DNA of 64,000 nucleotides from an alpha proteobacterium SCGC AAA536-K22 (GCA_000421325.1 ATWQ01000001.1:1-64000); one strand, 5' to 3'. Shown: positions 18,510-28,856, counted from the stretch's first letter. Numbers and translations are program-made. Notes: generated by a model from the letters alone, not told the origin.

Positions 18510-19736
18510 GTGAATAATGTCATGTGCAATATAAAATGTGCCATCAATTTTTTTAGATTAAACATGATAAACAATCCTACTAAACAATTTTCAGTCCCAT
18601 TTGTAATTAAATATCAAAAGATTTTTAGTTATACTTTTTTACTAATAGGAGTTTACTTATTCTTTAATATAGGTAATGACACTTGGGATATCATAAAATC
18701 TTCAATTGCTGACGCTTATATACAAGTGACAAGTTTTGTTGCAGGAACGCTATTGTTTTTCTATTCATTGGAAAAATATCTAAAAATTGATTTAGAAAAA
18801 GTTCTTAATAAAAGACCAAAATTAGAAATCTTTCTTAGCTCATTTCTTGGTGCACTTCCAGGTTGTGGGGGGGCTATTATAGTCTTAACTCAATATTCTC
18901 GTGGAAAAGTTTCTTTTGGTTCAGTTGTAGCAACATTAACTGCTACGATGGGTGATGCAGCTTTTTTACTAATAGGTAAAGAGCCTAAAATTGGATTATT
19001 TATAATGTTTATTGGGTTCTTCGTAGGTTTTGTCTCAGGGATATTAGTAAATTTAATTCATAAGAAAAATTTTATGAAAATGAATGGTTGTGACGTCATA
19101 AAACTAAATAGTAAAGCATCAAAATATAAGACTTCAAAAAGTTTAGATTTTATTTGGATTGTTTTAATTATTCCTGGAATATTTTTTGGAGTTTTAACAG
19201 CTTTTCAAATTGACTTAGATTTATATTTTGCAAATAAATTTATAGAAAATCCAATTACTTTTTTTGGGTTTTTTGCTGGTTCTTTATGTTTCATCATGTG
19301 GACATTACCAATTATTAGTGGTTTTAGATACACTCCTTCTGGATCAGATGAAAAAATTGTAAGAAGAACTGTATCAGATACTAACTTTATTACAGGTTGG
19401 GTTATTTTAGCTTTTCTTGCATATGAATTAACTGTCCATTTAGGAGAGTTTGATTTAGAGGCTATTTTTAAATCTTATTATTTTTTTATTCCATTGATAG
19501 CTATTTTAATAGGGTTTTTACCGGGTTGTGGTCCTCAAATATTAGTTACTACTTTATATCTAAATGGAATAATTCCTTTATCTGCTCAGATTGGAAACGC
19601 AATTGCAAATGATGGAGATGCGTTATTCCCAGCAATTGCCCTACACCCAAAAGCGGCTTTTATTGCCACTATATATTCGGGTATTCCTGCAATAATAGTA
19701 AGTTATAGCTATTTTTTCATTTTTGAATTTTACTAA
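18510..19736 (+). CDS. Multi-TM transporter, putative metal (Mn/As-type) efflux family; likely start 18564
   Basis: Two inverted-topology-like halves with LGALPGCGGA...GDAAFLLI and GFLPGCGPQI...NDGDALFPAI motifs. Confidence 0.65.
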   Translation: MNNVMCNIKCAINFFRLNMINNPTKQFSVPFVIKYQKIFSYTFLLIGVYLFFNIGNDTWDIIKSSIADAYIQVTSFVAGTLLFFYSLEKYLKIDLEKVLNKRPKLEIFLSSFLGALPGCGGAIIVLTQYSRGKVSFGSVVATLTATMGDAAFLLIGKEPKIGLFIMFIGFFVGFVSGILVNLIHKKNFMKMNGCDVIKLNSKASKYKTSKSLDFIWIVLIIPGIFFGVLTAFQIDLDLYFANKFIENPITFFGFFAGSLCFIMWTLPIISGFRYTPSGSDEKIVRRTVSDTNFITGWVILAFLAYELTVHLGEFDLEAIFKSYYFFIPLIAILIGFLPGCGPQILVTTLYLNGIIPLSAQIGNAIANDGDALFPAIALHPKAAFIATIYSGIPAIIVSYSYFFIFEFY

Positions 19737-19812
19737 ATCTGATTTTTAATGAATATGTTCATTGTTTCTATTATATTGATATTATATAATCTAACAAAAT
19801 AGAAGTAAAAAA

Positions 19813-20625
19813 ATGACATTTAAACCTGCTAATATTCCGACAAATGATAGTAAAAGAGTACAAGCTGTAGTTCGAACAGGTGTATTAGATACAAACTCAA
19901 CAGAACTTTATGATGTTTATTGTCTTTTAGCCAAAGAAATTACAGGATGTCCAGTAAGTTGGACCGGGGTAATAGATGCTGATAGACAGTTCGTCCTTGC
20001 TAGAGATGGATTTCCTGATGAAGTTCCAATTGAGACGCCAAGAAAACAAACTTTATGTCAATTTGCTTTGGAGAAAACTAATCCGCTCATAATTAATGAT
20101 ATGACAAAAGATAAGCGATTTATGTTGCATCCAGCAGTAACAGAAATTGGTGTTAAGTTTTATGCAGCATTTCCAATTATTACTTCAGACGGATATATAT
20201 TAGGAACATTGTGTGTAAGTGATAATAGGGTAAGAAAGTTATCAAAACACAAGATAGACCTGTTAATAAGTTTAGCCCAAAAATTGGCATATCAATTAGA
20301 AGTTCAAGTTGCTCAAAGAAAAAGTACTGCAGAAACTACTATAAATATAATGCATAAATTAATGTCTAATTTTGCAGATATAAATCTTCAAAATGCTATA
20401 TCAATATTAAAATTTTTAATAAATGATGTAATTACAAGTGAAGAAAAAAAAATAATTATTAAGCTTGGTATTGGAGAAAACAATGAAGGCGATATTTATA
20501 TTTCTAAATATGGGATAAAACTACAAGAACACTTAAATATGAATATAGGTACTTTGAAAAGAATTAAAAACTTATCTTCGGATGAAAATGAATTAATGGC
20601 TATGCTTAGTAAGATAGAAGGTTAA
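19813..20625 (+). CDS. GAF-domain protein
   Basis: RQTLCQFALEKTNPLIINDMTKDKRFMLHPAV...FYAAFPIITSDGYILGTLCV pattern. Confidence 0.8.
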   Translation: MTFKPANIPTNDSKRVQAVVRTGVLDTNSTELYDVYCLLAKEITGCPVSWTGVIDADRQFVLARDGFPDEVPIETPRKQTLCQFALEKTNPLIINDMTKDKRFMLHPAVTEIGVKFYAAFPIITSDGYILGTLCVSDNRVRKLSKHKIDLLISLAQKLAYQLEVQVAQRKSTAETTINIMHKLMSNFADINLQNAISILKFLINDVITSEEKKIIIKLGIGENNEGDIYISKYGIKLQEHLNMNIGTLKRIKNLSSDENELMAMLSKIEG

Positions 20626-20627
20626 AG

Positions 20628-20939
20628 ATGTTTGGGAAAATTTTAAATTTTAAATTCACCTCAGTAAGTGAAGCTAAATTAGCAGCCTCTTTTTGTTCAG
20701 AAAAGTTTGGGTCTAAAATCTCCGAATATAATATAATTGGTCTTAATATTTTTATAAGTCAATCTGGTGATTTGAACGTTTCTATTAAATTTGAAAATCC
20801 AGAAGCATTAAAAAACTTTGAAAATAATTACATTAACATTATTGCAGATTTAAAAGGAAGTCTGGTTTTTAAAGAAAATAACTTTGTTGGTGTTTGTACT
20901 TTTACCTATGAAAAAGAAGCAGCAAGTACTGAAATATAA
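20628..20939 (+). CDS. Hypothetical protein (103 aa)
   Basis: ORF 2 nt after the GAF gene stop, operon-like. Confidence 0.6.
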   Translation: MFGKILNFKFTSVSEAKLAASFCSEKFGSKISEYNIIGLNIFISQSGDLNVSIKFENPEALKNFENNYINIIADLKGSLVFKENNFVGVCTFTYEKEAASTEI

Positions 20940-20947
20940 AATTTTAT

Positions 20948-21886
20948 TTGGAGACTTCAAGAATGATAAAGGCATCAGAAACTTTTGATGGAACATGGCC
21001 GTTTAATCCAAATTTTTTTGATGGTAATGGATTTTCACAACATTACATAGACGAAGGACCTAGAGAAGCAAAACCTATTATAATGTTACATGGTGAGCCA
21101 ACTTGGGGTTACATATATAGAAAATTTATTCCAGAACTATCAAATCTTTATCGTGTTATAGTTCCAGATATGATGGGCTTTGGCAAATCAGAAACACCTC
21201 AAGATAAAGAATATACTCTTAAAACTCATGTTGAAAATCTTAGTGGATTAATAGATTTCTTAGGTTTAAGAGATATTACATTTGTTGGGCAAGACTGGGG
21301 TGGTCCAGTCACAGGTGCTTATTCAATTAGAAATGTAGACAAGGTTAAGGGCTATGTTTTGATTAATACTTTGTTTGGATACAGTAAAGAAGAAAGACCC
21401 AAAAATTTATCACCTTGGTTTCAGTGGATTAAAAAACATTATGAGGCTAATACTCTAGACGGAATTTTAGGTGAATTGAGTTCAACATTATTATCAGTTA
21501 TGAAAATTCCAAATTTTACAAATAACCATGTAATAAATGAAAATTGGATTAGGGCGTACTCTTCACAATTTCCAGATCGAGCGAGTTGCAAAGGTGCTAT
21601 AAACTTTCCATTAGATGCTCTATTAAATAGAATAGTTCCATATGTTATTGAAGGTATAAAACAAGGGGATTTAAAATCACTTTGTTCCAAGCCAGCTGTT
21701 TTGGCTTATGGAATGCAGGATAGAGCTATTGAACCAGATTATGCAATTAGAGATTTCAAATCTCTTTTTCCTAGTTCAAAAGTGATTGAGATGCCAAATG
21801 CAGGTCACTATTCACAAGAAGATGAACCAGAAACTTTAGTAAAAATAATTAAAGAATTCATGTTAGCAAATGAAAATATTAAATGA
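20948..21886 (+). CDS. Alpha/beta hydrolase, haloalkane dehalogenase-like (TTG 20948 or ATG 20963 start)
   Basis: HGEPTWGYIYR; nucleophile elbow GQDWGGP with Asp; GHYSQEDEPE histidine. Confidence 0.8.
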   Translation: METSRMIKASETFDGTWPFNPNFFDGNGFSQHYIDEGPREAKPIIMLHGEPTWGYIYRKFIPELSNLYRVIVPDMMGFGKSETPQDKEYTLKTHVENLSGLIDFLGLRDITFVGQDWGGPVTGAYSIRNVDKVKGYVLINTLFGYSKEERPKNLSPWFQWIKKHYEANTLDGILGELSSTLLSVMKIPNFTNNHVINENWIRAYSSQFPDRASCKGAINFPLDALLNRIVPYVIEGIKQGDLKSLCSKPAVLAYGMQDRAIEPDYAIRDFKSLFPSSKVIEMPNAGHYSQEDEPETLVKIIKEFMLANENIK

Positions 21887-22230
21887 GCATAGTGTATAAA
21901 ATATGTTCTAAAAGTGAATGGGACAAAGCAGTTATAGAAAAAATTTATACTGGATCTGAAGTTGACAATAGAGATGGTTTTATTCATTTATCTACTAAAG
22001 AACAACTAAAAGAAACAGTTGTAAAACATTTCAAAGGCCAAGAAAGTCTACTTATAATTTGTTTTCGGCTTAAAAAAATAGAAGATAAACTCAAATGGGA
22101 AATATCTCGGAATGAAGAACTATTTCCTCATTACTATGGAAATTTAGAAACTAACAACGCTGAACATATTTATAATTTGAATTTAAATAGTAATGGTGTC
22201 CACGAGTTTCCTAAAAACCTTTTCTCCTGA
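21883..22230 (+). CDS. DUF952 family protein
   Basis: VYKICSKSEW...DGFIHLSTKEQLKETVVKHF. Confidence 0.85.
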   Translation: MSIVYKICSKSEWDKAVIEKIYTGSEVDNRDGFIHLSTKEQLKETVVKHFKGQESLLIICFRLKKIEDKLKWEISRNEELFPHYYGNLETNNAEHIYNLNLNSNGVHEFPKNLFS

Positions 22231-23262
22231 AAAGTAATCCATAAAATCTTTTTGTGCTTGTAAGCCATATTCTTCTCTTTTCTTTTCATTATTAATAGCG
22301 TCCTTAAGAGTGTCCGTTAGCTCTTTTAGACTTAAAGGATCAATACACCATCCAGTTTTTAAGTTAGTTACAGCGTCTAAAACCCCACCTTCAACACCTG
22401 CAATGGATGGAATTCCATAAGCAGCTGCTTCTATGTAAGAAATTCCAAAACCTTCTATAGAATTTTTAACTTTATATGACGGCATTACAAAAAGATCACA
22501 ATTTTGTATAAAATCAACTTTTGCATGTCCTGGTATTTTCCCGATCAATTTTACTTGTTCTGATAAGCCGAAACTTTTTATACATTTTCTTATTTCATTT
22601 GTTTGCGGACCTTCACCACAAATATTCCAAAGGAAAGGTTTTAAAAATTTATTTTTATTTAATTCTGACAAAGATTTCAAAACTGGAATAATTCCTTTTC
22701 TCTCTTCTAATCTAGATATTGTTAAAAGTGATACTAATTTTGATTTTTTTTTAAATTTTGTTCTACTTTTAGGTGGAACTTCAATTGAATAAGTAGGTGG
22801 TATAACTATTTTTTTAGTATCTGTGACTTTAAATTCTGTTATTAAATTTTCTGTATAATTTGAACTACAAATAATGCAACTAGCTCTGTCTAATGATTTT
22901 TTGATTGACCCAAACTTCTTATTGGTGGATAAAAACTCCTGCCCATGAGCTAAGACGAATATTTTTTTTATTTTTGAGGGAACAGCATTAATAGATTTCC
23001 AGCTATCACAAATGACTACATCATTATCTTTATAAACTTTATCAATTAAATATTTTTTTATAAAAGGTCTGAATAATTTTGGAGAAAAATTATTATGTAT
23101 TTGTAATTGTGAGTTCGAAAAGTTATTTTTTTTTGATAAAAAGTGATCTGGAAAAACATGTGTGTCTTCTAATGATGCAAGTCTTTCACTTATTGCAGCC
23201 ATTACATTTTGCATTCCACCAATTCTTGGAGGATAAGTTTGTGTAACTATTATGTATTTCAT
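22183..23262 (-). CDS. Glycosyltransferase family 4
   Basis: TQTYPPRIGGMQNVM; SRLEERKGI; PSYKVKNSIEGFGISYIEAAAYGIPSIAG. Confidence 0.9.
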   Translation of the reverse strand: MKYIIVTQTYPPRIGGMQNVMAAISERLASLEDTHVFPDHFLSKKNNFSNSQLQIHNNFSPKLFRPFIKKYLIDKVYKDNDVVICDSWKSINAVPSKIKKIFVLAHGQEFLSTNKKFGSIKKSLDRASCIICSSNYTENLITEFKVTDTKKIVIPPTYSIEVPPKSRTKFKKKSKLVSLLTISRLEERKGIIPVLKSLSELNKNKFLKPFLWNICGEGPQTNEIRKCIKSFGLSEQVKLIGKIPGHAKVDFIQNCDLFVMPSYKVKNSIEGFGISYIEAAAYGIPSIAGVEGGVLDAVTNLKTGWCIDPLSLKELTDTLKDAINNEKKREEYGLQAQKDFMDYFSGEKVFRKLVDTITI

Positions 23263-23284
23263 AAAAATCTTCTAAAAAAAATAA

Positions 23285-23319
23285 ATAGTATTAAATCAAA
23301 TTGTTTTATTTAATACTAT
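23285..23319. promoter_or_regulatory. 12-bp perfect inverted repeat ATAGTATTAAAT-N11-ATTTAATACTAT between divergent genes
   Basis: Arms 23285-23296 and 23308-23319. Confidence 0.55.
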
Positions 23320-23357
23320 CTTAGAATTAAAGATAAATAAATTTTATTGAGGTATTT

Positions 23358-23963
23358 ATGTATAAATTGACTTTCAGTCCAGCTTCTCCATACGTACGTA
23401 AAGTATTATTATCAGCTTACAGAGTTGGAATTGAAGACCAAATGAAACTTGTAACAACCGACACTCAAGATGATAATCTATTGAGAAGCCAAAACCCTCT
23501 TGGAAAAATCCCAGTTTTACAAAAACCAGACGGATCGTTTTTGTTTGATAGCAGAGTTATCATTGACTATTTCAATAGATTGGGGGGAAGATTGATACCC
23601 AAAGATGGTCCTGAAAGAGATCTTGTTTTAAGCAGATCTGCTCTTGCTGAAGGTTTAATAGATGCTTCTCTTTTAGTTGTCTACTCAGATAGATATTCAG
23701 GTGGAGAGATTCCTTCTAAAGTATGGTTAGATTTACAAATGGGTAAAATTGATAAAACATTAGATTTTTTAGAAAAGGATCTTATTAATTGGTCTAATCC
23801 AAGTGGTTTTGATGCTGCTAACATTGGTCTTGGCACTGCATTGGGCTACATATCTTTTAGAAATGTACAAGACTGGAAAAAAGGCAGACCAATATTGCAA
23901 AAATGGTTTGATGAAGTTGCCTCCAGCCTCCCAGGATTTTCAAAAACAATGCCTGTAGCATAA
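23358..23963 (+). CDS. Glutathione S-transferase family protein
   Basis: SPASPYVRKVLL; NPLGKIPVLQKPDGSFLFDSRVI. Confidence 0.9.
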   Translation: MYKLTFSPASPYVRKVLLSAYRVGIEDQMKLVTTDTQDDNLLRSQNPLGKIPVLQKPDGSFLFDSRVIIDYFNRLGGRLIPKDGPERDLVLSRSALAEGLIDASLLVVYSDRYSGGEIPSKVWLDLQMGKIDKTLDFLEKDLINWSNPSGFDAANIGLGTALGYISFRNVQDWKKGRPILQKWFDEVASSLPGFSKTMPVA

Positions 23964-23970
23964 TATTAAT

Positions 23971-25218
23971 TTAAGGATTAATTAATACGGCCCTGAAATC
24001 ATTTACATTGGTTAGTGTCGGTGATGTAAATATTAAATCATTAATTTTTTTAAAAAATGAATATGAATCATTGTTGTCTAAATAAGTTTGTGGATTAGCT
24101 TTTTTAAACATTGCTTTATTTAGCGTCTCTTGAGAAATATATGCTCCTGCGTTATCCTCAATACCATCTATTCCGTCTGTGTCAACAGCAAGGGCACTTA
24201 TATTTTTTGCTTTTTTTAGATTAATCGCCATTGATAACATTAGTTCCGTATTTCTTCCTCCTTTACCGTTTCCTATAACTTTTACTGTAGTTTCACCTCC
24301 AGATAAAAGTAAAATTGGTTTACTTAAACTAATATTTTTATATTTTTTTTCATTACTTATCTTTATTGCTAATTCAGCCATTTTTTTACCTTCAACCCTT
24401 GCTTCTCCTTCAAGACAATCAGACAAAATTATAGGAATGTAACCTTCTTTTTCTGCTACATTTGCAGCGCTTTTGAGAGCCATTATAGGATTAGCTATCA
24501 TGTATTGAGGAGATTTTATTAATTGAGGTAACGTGTTTTTATAAATAATTTTTTTAATTTTATCACTTATGGATATTTTATAATGATCTAATATAGATAT
24601 TGAATCTTCATTTGAGCCAGTTGCTTGTATTGTTGGACCAGAGCCAATGTAGGCTGGATCATCTCCTGGAATATCTGATATCATATAGGTCGATAGTTTT
24701 GCTGGAAAAATTGTTTGTGCAAGGCGTCCACCTTTTAATTGAGATAGAGAACGTCTTACAATATTCATTTCATCAATAGGAGCACCACTAATTAAAAGCT
24801 CTTTATTTATTCTTTGTTTGTCTTCAAAACTGACACCACTCAAAGGTAATGTTAATAAAGATGATGCTCCTCCAGAAATAAGAAAGACAACATGGTCGCT
24901 CTGAGTTGAGTTTGAAGCTATATCAAATATTTTCTTTGATGCAAGTAGACCATTTTTATCTGGTTCTGGATGTGAAGCTTCAATTACTTCTACAAATTTA
25001 GTTTTGGTGAAGTGCCCATATCTTGTTATAACTAATCCTTCAACAGGTCCTTCATAATTATTTTCAAATTCCTGAGCCATACTTGCTGCGGCTTTTCCTG
25101 CACCAAGAACTATAAGTTTACCTTGAGGTTTAGTTGGAGTTTTTTTAAACTTTCCTTTTGGACTAGCTGCTTCTAGAGCAGCATTCATAATTAATTTTAA
25201 TGATTTTTCGTTATTCAT
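23971..25218 (-). CDS. Glycerate 2-kinase, MOFRL-domain family
   Basis: LGAGKAAASMA; FLISGGASSLL; ISDIPGDDPAYIGSGPT; LLSGGETTVKVIGNGKGGRNTEL. Confidence 0.92.
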   Translation of the reverse strand: MNNEKSLKLIMNAALEAASPKGKFKKTPTKPQGKLIVLGAGKAAASMAQEFENNYEGPVEGLVITRYGHFTKTKFVEVIEASHPEPDKNGLLASKKIFDIASNSTQSDHVVFLISGGASSLLTLPLSGVSFEDKQRINKELLISGAPIDEMNIVRRSLSQLKGGRLAQTIFPAKLSTYMISDIPGDDPAYIGSGPTIQATGSNEDSISILDHYKISISDKIKKIIYKNTLPQLIKSPQYMIANPIMALKSAANVAEKEGYIPIILSDCLEGEARVEGKKMAELAIKISNEKKYKNISLSKPILLLSGGETTVKVIGNGKGGRNTELMLSMAINLKKAKNISALAVDTDGIDGIEDNAGAYISQETLNKAMFKKANPQTYLDNNDSYSFFKKINDLIFTSPTLTNVNDFRAVLINP

Positions 25219-25308
25219 AATATATTTGCAATTTTATTTATTTTCTTAAAGAATGACTTAGCAAATGTTTAAATTCAACCTTAAAATAAGTTATAACATA
25301 GGAATTAT

Positions 25309-26094
25309 ATGTCTATTATTGAAAATGAAAAAATTGGTAATACCTCAGTCGTTACCTTGAATAATCCTTCAAAAAGAAACTCAATGATTAAGGGGTTTCA
25401 TGACGAATTTCAGTCAGCTATAAAAATAGCAGAGGAAGATAAAAATATTTGCTCTGTTGTTATTACAGGTGCTGGAGATTTTTTTTGTGCAGGTGGTGAT
25501 CTGAATGCTCTAAAAACAAGAAGATCAATGACTGAACAAGAGAGGTACCGAACTTTAAATCAATTAAATGGGACTATCGAATCTATTTATAATTGTTCAA
25601 AACCAATTATAGCCGCTATCGAAGGAGGGGCAGCAGGAGCAGGTGTTTCATTAGCAATGGCTTGTGATTTAGTAGTTATGAGTGAGCATAGCTTTTTTTC
25701 TCTGGCTTATGTTAAAATTGGTTTAACACCTGATGGTGCGGCCACTAAATTTTTATCTGAAACCATGCCTCGTCAAATGTTAGCTGAGATGGCAATGATA
25801 GGAGGAAAAATTGATTCATCAAGACTATATAATATTGGCGCAATAAATGTATTAGCTCAAAAAGGTAATGCAAAAGAGACTGCTGTAGAATTATCTAAAA
25901 ACTTTGAAAATCTTCCTAAAAACTCTATTTCGAGAATTAAAAAGCTATCAAGATTAGCTTATGGTAATGATTTCTCAGAACAGATAAAATTGGAAACAGA
26001 CTATATGGTTAAATCTCAAGGTGATACTGAGAGTATGGAGGGCATAGACGCCTTTTTAGAAAAAAGAGCACCAGATTATAAAAAGTTGAGATAA
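25309..26094 (+). CDS. Enoyl-CoA hydratase/isomerase family
   Basis: VVITGAGDFFCAGGDL; IEGGAAGAGVSLAMACDL. Confidence 0.9.
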   Translation: MSIIENEKIGNTSVVTLNNPSKRNSMIKGFHDEFQSAIKIAEEDKNICSVVITGAGDFFCAGGDLNALKTRRSMTEQERYRTLNQLNGTIESIYNCSKPIIAAIEGGAAGAGVSLAMACDLVVMSEHSFFSLAYVKIGLTPDGAATKFLSETMPRQMLAEMAMIGGKIDSSRLYNIGAINVLAQKGNAKETAVELSKNFENLPKNSISRIKKLSRLAYGNDFSEQIKLETDYMVKSQGDTESMEGIDAFLEKRAPDYKKLR

Positions 26095-26129
26095 TTTTTT
26101 ATCTGGCATAGTGATTGCTAATATATAAT

Positions 26130-26816
26130 ATGATTGTATTTAAGAGCCTTTTCATATTTATAAGTTTTTTTCTTTTTATAATAAAAGATACTTATGCTTC
26201 TACCCAAAAAAAAAATGAATCCTGTGAAAAGGTAATTGAAACTATAGAGGACCTTACGGATATTCCAAAAAATCTTCTCTTAAGTATTGGCAAATCTGAA
26301 TCAGGTAGGATATTAAAAAGTAATAAACATGTTATCTGGCCATGGACAGTAAATCATGCTGGAAAGAGCCTTTTTTTTGATACTAAAAACCAAATGAAAA
26401 AGTATGTTTTAAAATATGTAAAGAAACAGGATTATAACCTTGATGTTGGTTGCATGCAAATAAACCTAAAGTGGCATAAAAATAATTTTAAAAAAATAAG
26501 CGATATGTTTGCTGTTGAACCAAATGTGTCTTATGCGGCGTCTTTTTTGTTACAATTAAAGAATAAACACGGTTCATGGGATAAAGCTATAAAATATTAT
26601 CACTCTTCAGATCCAAAAAAAAATAAACCCTATTTGATCAAAGTGAACCATTTTTGGAAGATTAAAGAAGACACTACGGTAAAGTCAGCAATAAATATAA
26701 AGAAAAAAGAACCTAATACAAAATCACTTTCAAGTATCATAAAAGATAGGCAGCCTTATCTATTTGCAAGGATTGAAAAGGTAAAATTTTTTAGGAATAT
26801 ATTCTCACAAAATTAA
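26130..26816 (+). CDS. Exported transglycosylase (SLT)-like protein
   Basis: Signal peptide; LLSIGKSESG; DVGCMQINLKWH; ATG 26130 preferred over TTG 26115. Confidence 0.75.
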   Translation: MIVFKSLFIFISFFLFIIKDTYASTQKKNESCEKVIETIEDLTDIPKNLLLSIGKSESGRILKSNKHVIWPWTVNHAGKSLFFDTKNQMKKYVLKYVKKQDYNLDVGCMQINLKWHKNNFKKISDMFAVEPNVSYAASFLLQLKNKHGSWDKAIKYYHSSDPKKNKPYLIKVNHFWKIKEDTTVKSAINIKKKEPNTKSLSSIIKDRQPYLFARIEKVKFFRNIFSQN

Positions 26817-26847
26817 ATTTATTAATTGATTAAAAATCAAATATGTA

Positions 26848-26869
26848 AATAGTTAAAGAGTTAACTATT
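26848..26869. promoter_or_regulatory. Hairpin AATAGTTAA-AGAG-TTAACTATT upstream of nitroreductase gene
   Basis: Perfect 9-bp arms, 4-nt loop. Confidence 0.45.
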
Positions 26870-26894
26870 AAGAACAATTTGTGAGGTTATAAAT

Positions 26895-27566
26895 ATGAAT
26901 GTTAAGGAAGCTTTTGTATCAAGAAGGTCTGTCAGAAGATTTTTATCCAAGCCAGTGCCTAAAGATAAAATAAAAAATATATTAGAGTGTTCTGCTTTTG
27001 CGCCAAGTGGTCATAACATTCAACCTTGGCATGTATATGTAGTAGAAGGTAAGAAGAAAGAAACCATTACTAACTCTATATTAGAATCAATTAAAGATGG
27101 TTCTGCTAAAAATTTTAAACAAGAATTTGATTATTATCCCACGGAATGGTTTGAACCTTTTATTTCAAGAAGAAGAGCCGTTGGTTTTGAGCTTTACAAA
27201 TTACTTAATATTGGACGAGAAGATTTTGAAGCTAGAGATAAGCAAATGCAAGAAAACTTCCATTTTTTTGGTGCCCCACTAGGAATGTTTATAACTATGG
27301 ATAGAAGGCTTGCTACTGGTACATTTATGGATGTTGGTATGTTTATCCAAAGTATTTTAGTTGGTGCTAGAGGAGAAGGTTTACATTCATGTGGTCAGGT
27401 AGCATTTACAAAATTTCATACATTAATAGCAGATCATCTTAACTTTAAAGAGAATGAGATGTTAGTTTGTGGCGTATCAATTGGATATGAAGATACTAAT
27501 GCACCAGAAAATGCATTAAGAGTAGAAAAATTGGATTATACTGACTATACAACTTTTCTATCGTAA
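26895..27566 (+). CDS. Nitroreductase family protein
   Basis: SRRSVRRFLSKPVP; APSGHNIQPWHVYVV. Confidence 0.92.
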   Translation: MNVKEAFVSRRSVRRFLSKPVPKDKIKNILECSAFAPSGHNIQPWHVYVVEGKKKETITNSILESIKDGSAKNFKQEFDYYPTEWFEPFISRRRAVGFELYKLLNIGREDFEARDKQMQENFHFFGAPLGMFITMDRRLATGTFMDVGMFIQSILVGARGEGLHSCGQVAFTKFHTLIADHLNFKENEMLVCGVSIGYEDTNAPENALRVEKLDYTDYTTFLS

Positions 27567-27601
27567 TAAAGTAGAAATAGCGTTTTACGAGGGTATTAAT
27601 C

Positions 27602-28828
27602 ATGAAAATGATTACTTTAGATAGTACAAAATCTTATTCAATTCCTGATATCTATTTGAATATTGGACATTTGTTAGATCATTTTATGATGTTAATTTTT
27701 GCCAAGGCTGCTTTTGATGCTGGAAGGGAATTTGGATTATCGTATGAACAAATTATCGTTTATGGTACTTTAGGTGTTGTTTTGTTTGGAGCTGCCGCAC
27801 CACTAGCTGGTTGGTTGGCGGATAAGTATTCTAGGGCAATATTAATAACTATATATCCATTTGGTTTAGCTTTGGGGTCTATTTTAGCAGCATTTTCAAG
27901 TTCGACAGTTATGTTAGGTATTTCTCTTGGGATTGTAGGTTTTTTTGCAGCAATATATCACCCTGTTGGAATTGCCATGATAACAAAGAGACCAGGAAAA
28001 GTAGGTTTGAGGTTGGGGGTTAATGGAGTTTGGGGAAATATGGGTGTTGCAATAGCTCCAATATTAACTGGCTTTTTAATACTCTATAGTGATTGGAGGT
28101 TAGCATTTATTATTCCATCATTAATATGTTTCTGCTTTGGAATTTCACAAATATTTGCCTTTATTGAATTAGAGGAAAGTAAACCACAAGACAATTCACA
28201 AAATACCAAAAAAGACCCCTCTATAACATCGGAAGGTTGGCAAACTGTTCTAGTTTGTTTAAGTATTGTTACCCTATCTGGTGGGTTTATTTTTGGATCT
28301 TTGACATTTCTTATACCAAGACTATTTGAAGTAAATATGTTGCAAATTTCAAGTGATGTTGCAGTTACCGGTGTATTAGCAGGATTTGTTTATGCAATTG
28401 CTTCATTTTCTCAAATAGGCACGGGGTGGTTGGTAGATAAAATTCCTCCAAAATTTGTTTTATCTGCTATGGGTTTAGGCCAATTAATTTTTATATATAT
28501 TGCAAGTTATTCTTATGATTATAGTTTGTTATTCATCATGTTAGCAGCTATGATTTTTGTTTTTGGACAAGTTCCTATAACAGATGTAATATTAGTAAAG
28601 TACGTTCAAGATAACTGGAGAGGTAGAGTCCTCTCAATAAAATTTATGGTTAATTTATGCGCTGGAGCTTGCGTGTTACCTGTGACATCGTATCTATTGA
28701 AAAATGGATATAATTTTTCATTCATACTCGAGTCACTAGCATTAATTTCTATAGCGGTCATTATCTCAGGATTACTTTTGCCTAATAAAACATCAAATAT
28801 ATATATTGCAAAACAAAAATATTTATAA
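27602..28828 (+). CDS. MFS transporter
   Basis: 12-TM hydrophobic pattern; GWLADKYSRA. Confidence 0.88.
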   Translation: MKMITLDSTKSYSIPDIYLNIGHLLDHFMMLIFAKAAFDAGREFGLSYEQIIVYGTLGVVLFGAAAPLAGWLADKYSRAILITIYPFGLALGSILAAFSSSTVMLGISLGIVGFFAAIYHPVGIAMITKRPGKVGLRLGVNGVWGNMGVAIAPILTGFLILYSDWRLAFIIPSLICFCFGISQIFAFIELEESKPQDNSQNTKKDPSITSEGWQTVLVCLSIVTLSGGFIFGSLTFLIPRLFEVNMLQISSDVAVTGVLAGFVYAIASFSQIGTGWLVDKIPPKFVLSAMGLGQLIFIYIASYSYDYSLLFIMLAAMIFVFGQVPITDVILVKYVQDNWRGRVLSIKFMVNLCAGACVLPVTSYLLKNGYNFSFILESLALISIAVIISGLLLPNKTSNIYIAKQKYL

Positions 28829-28856
28829 TGTTGAAATTACAGTTAAGTTGCCCATC

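Noticed and set aside
24179-24442. 87-aa ORF antisense to glycerate kinase
   Set aside because: Contained in a well-supported gene; likely a chance open frame.
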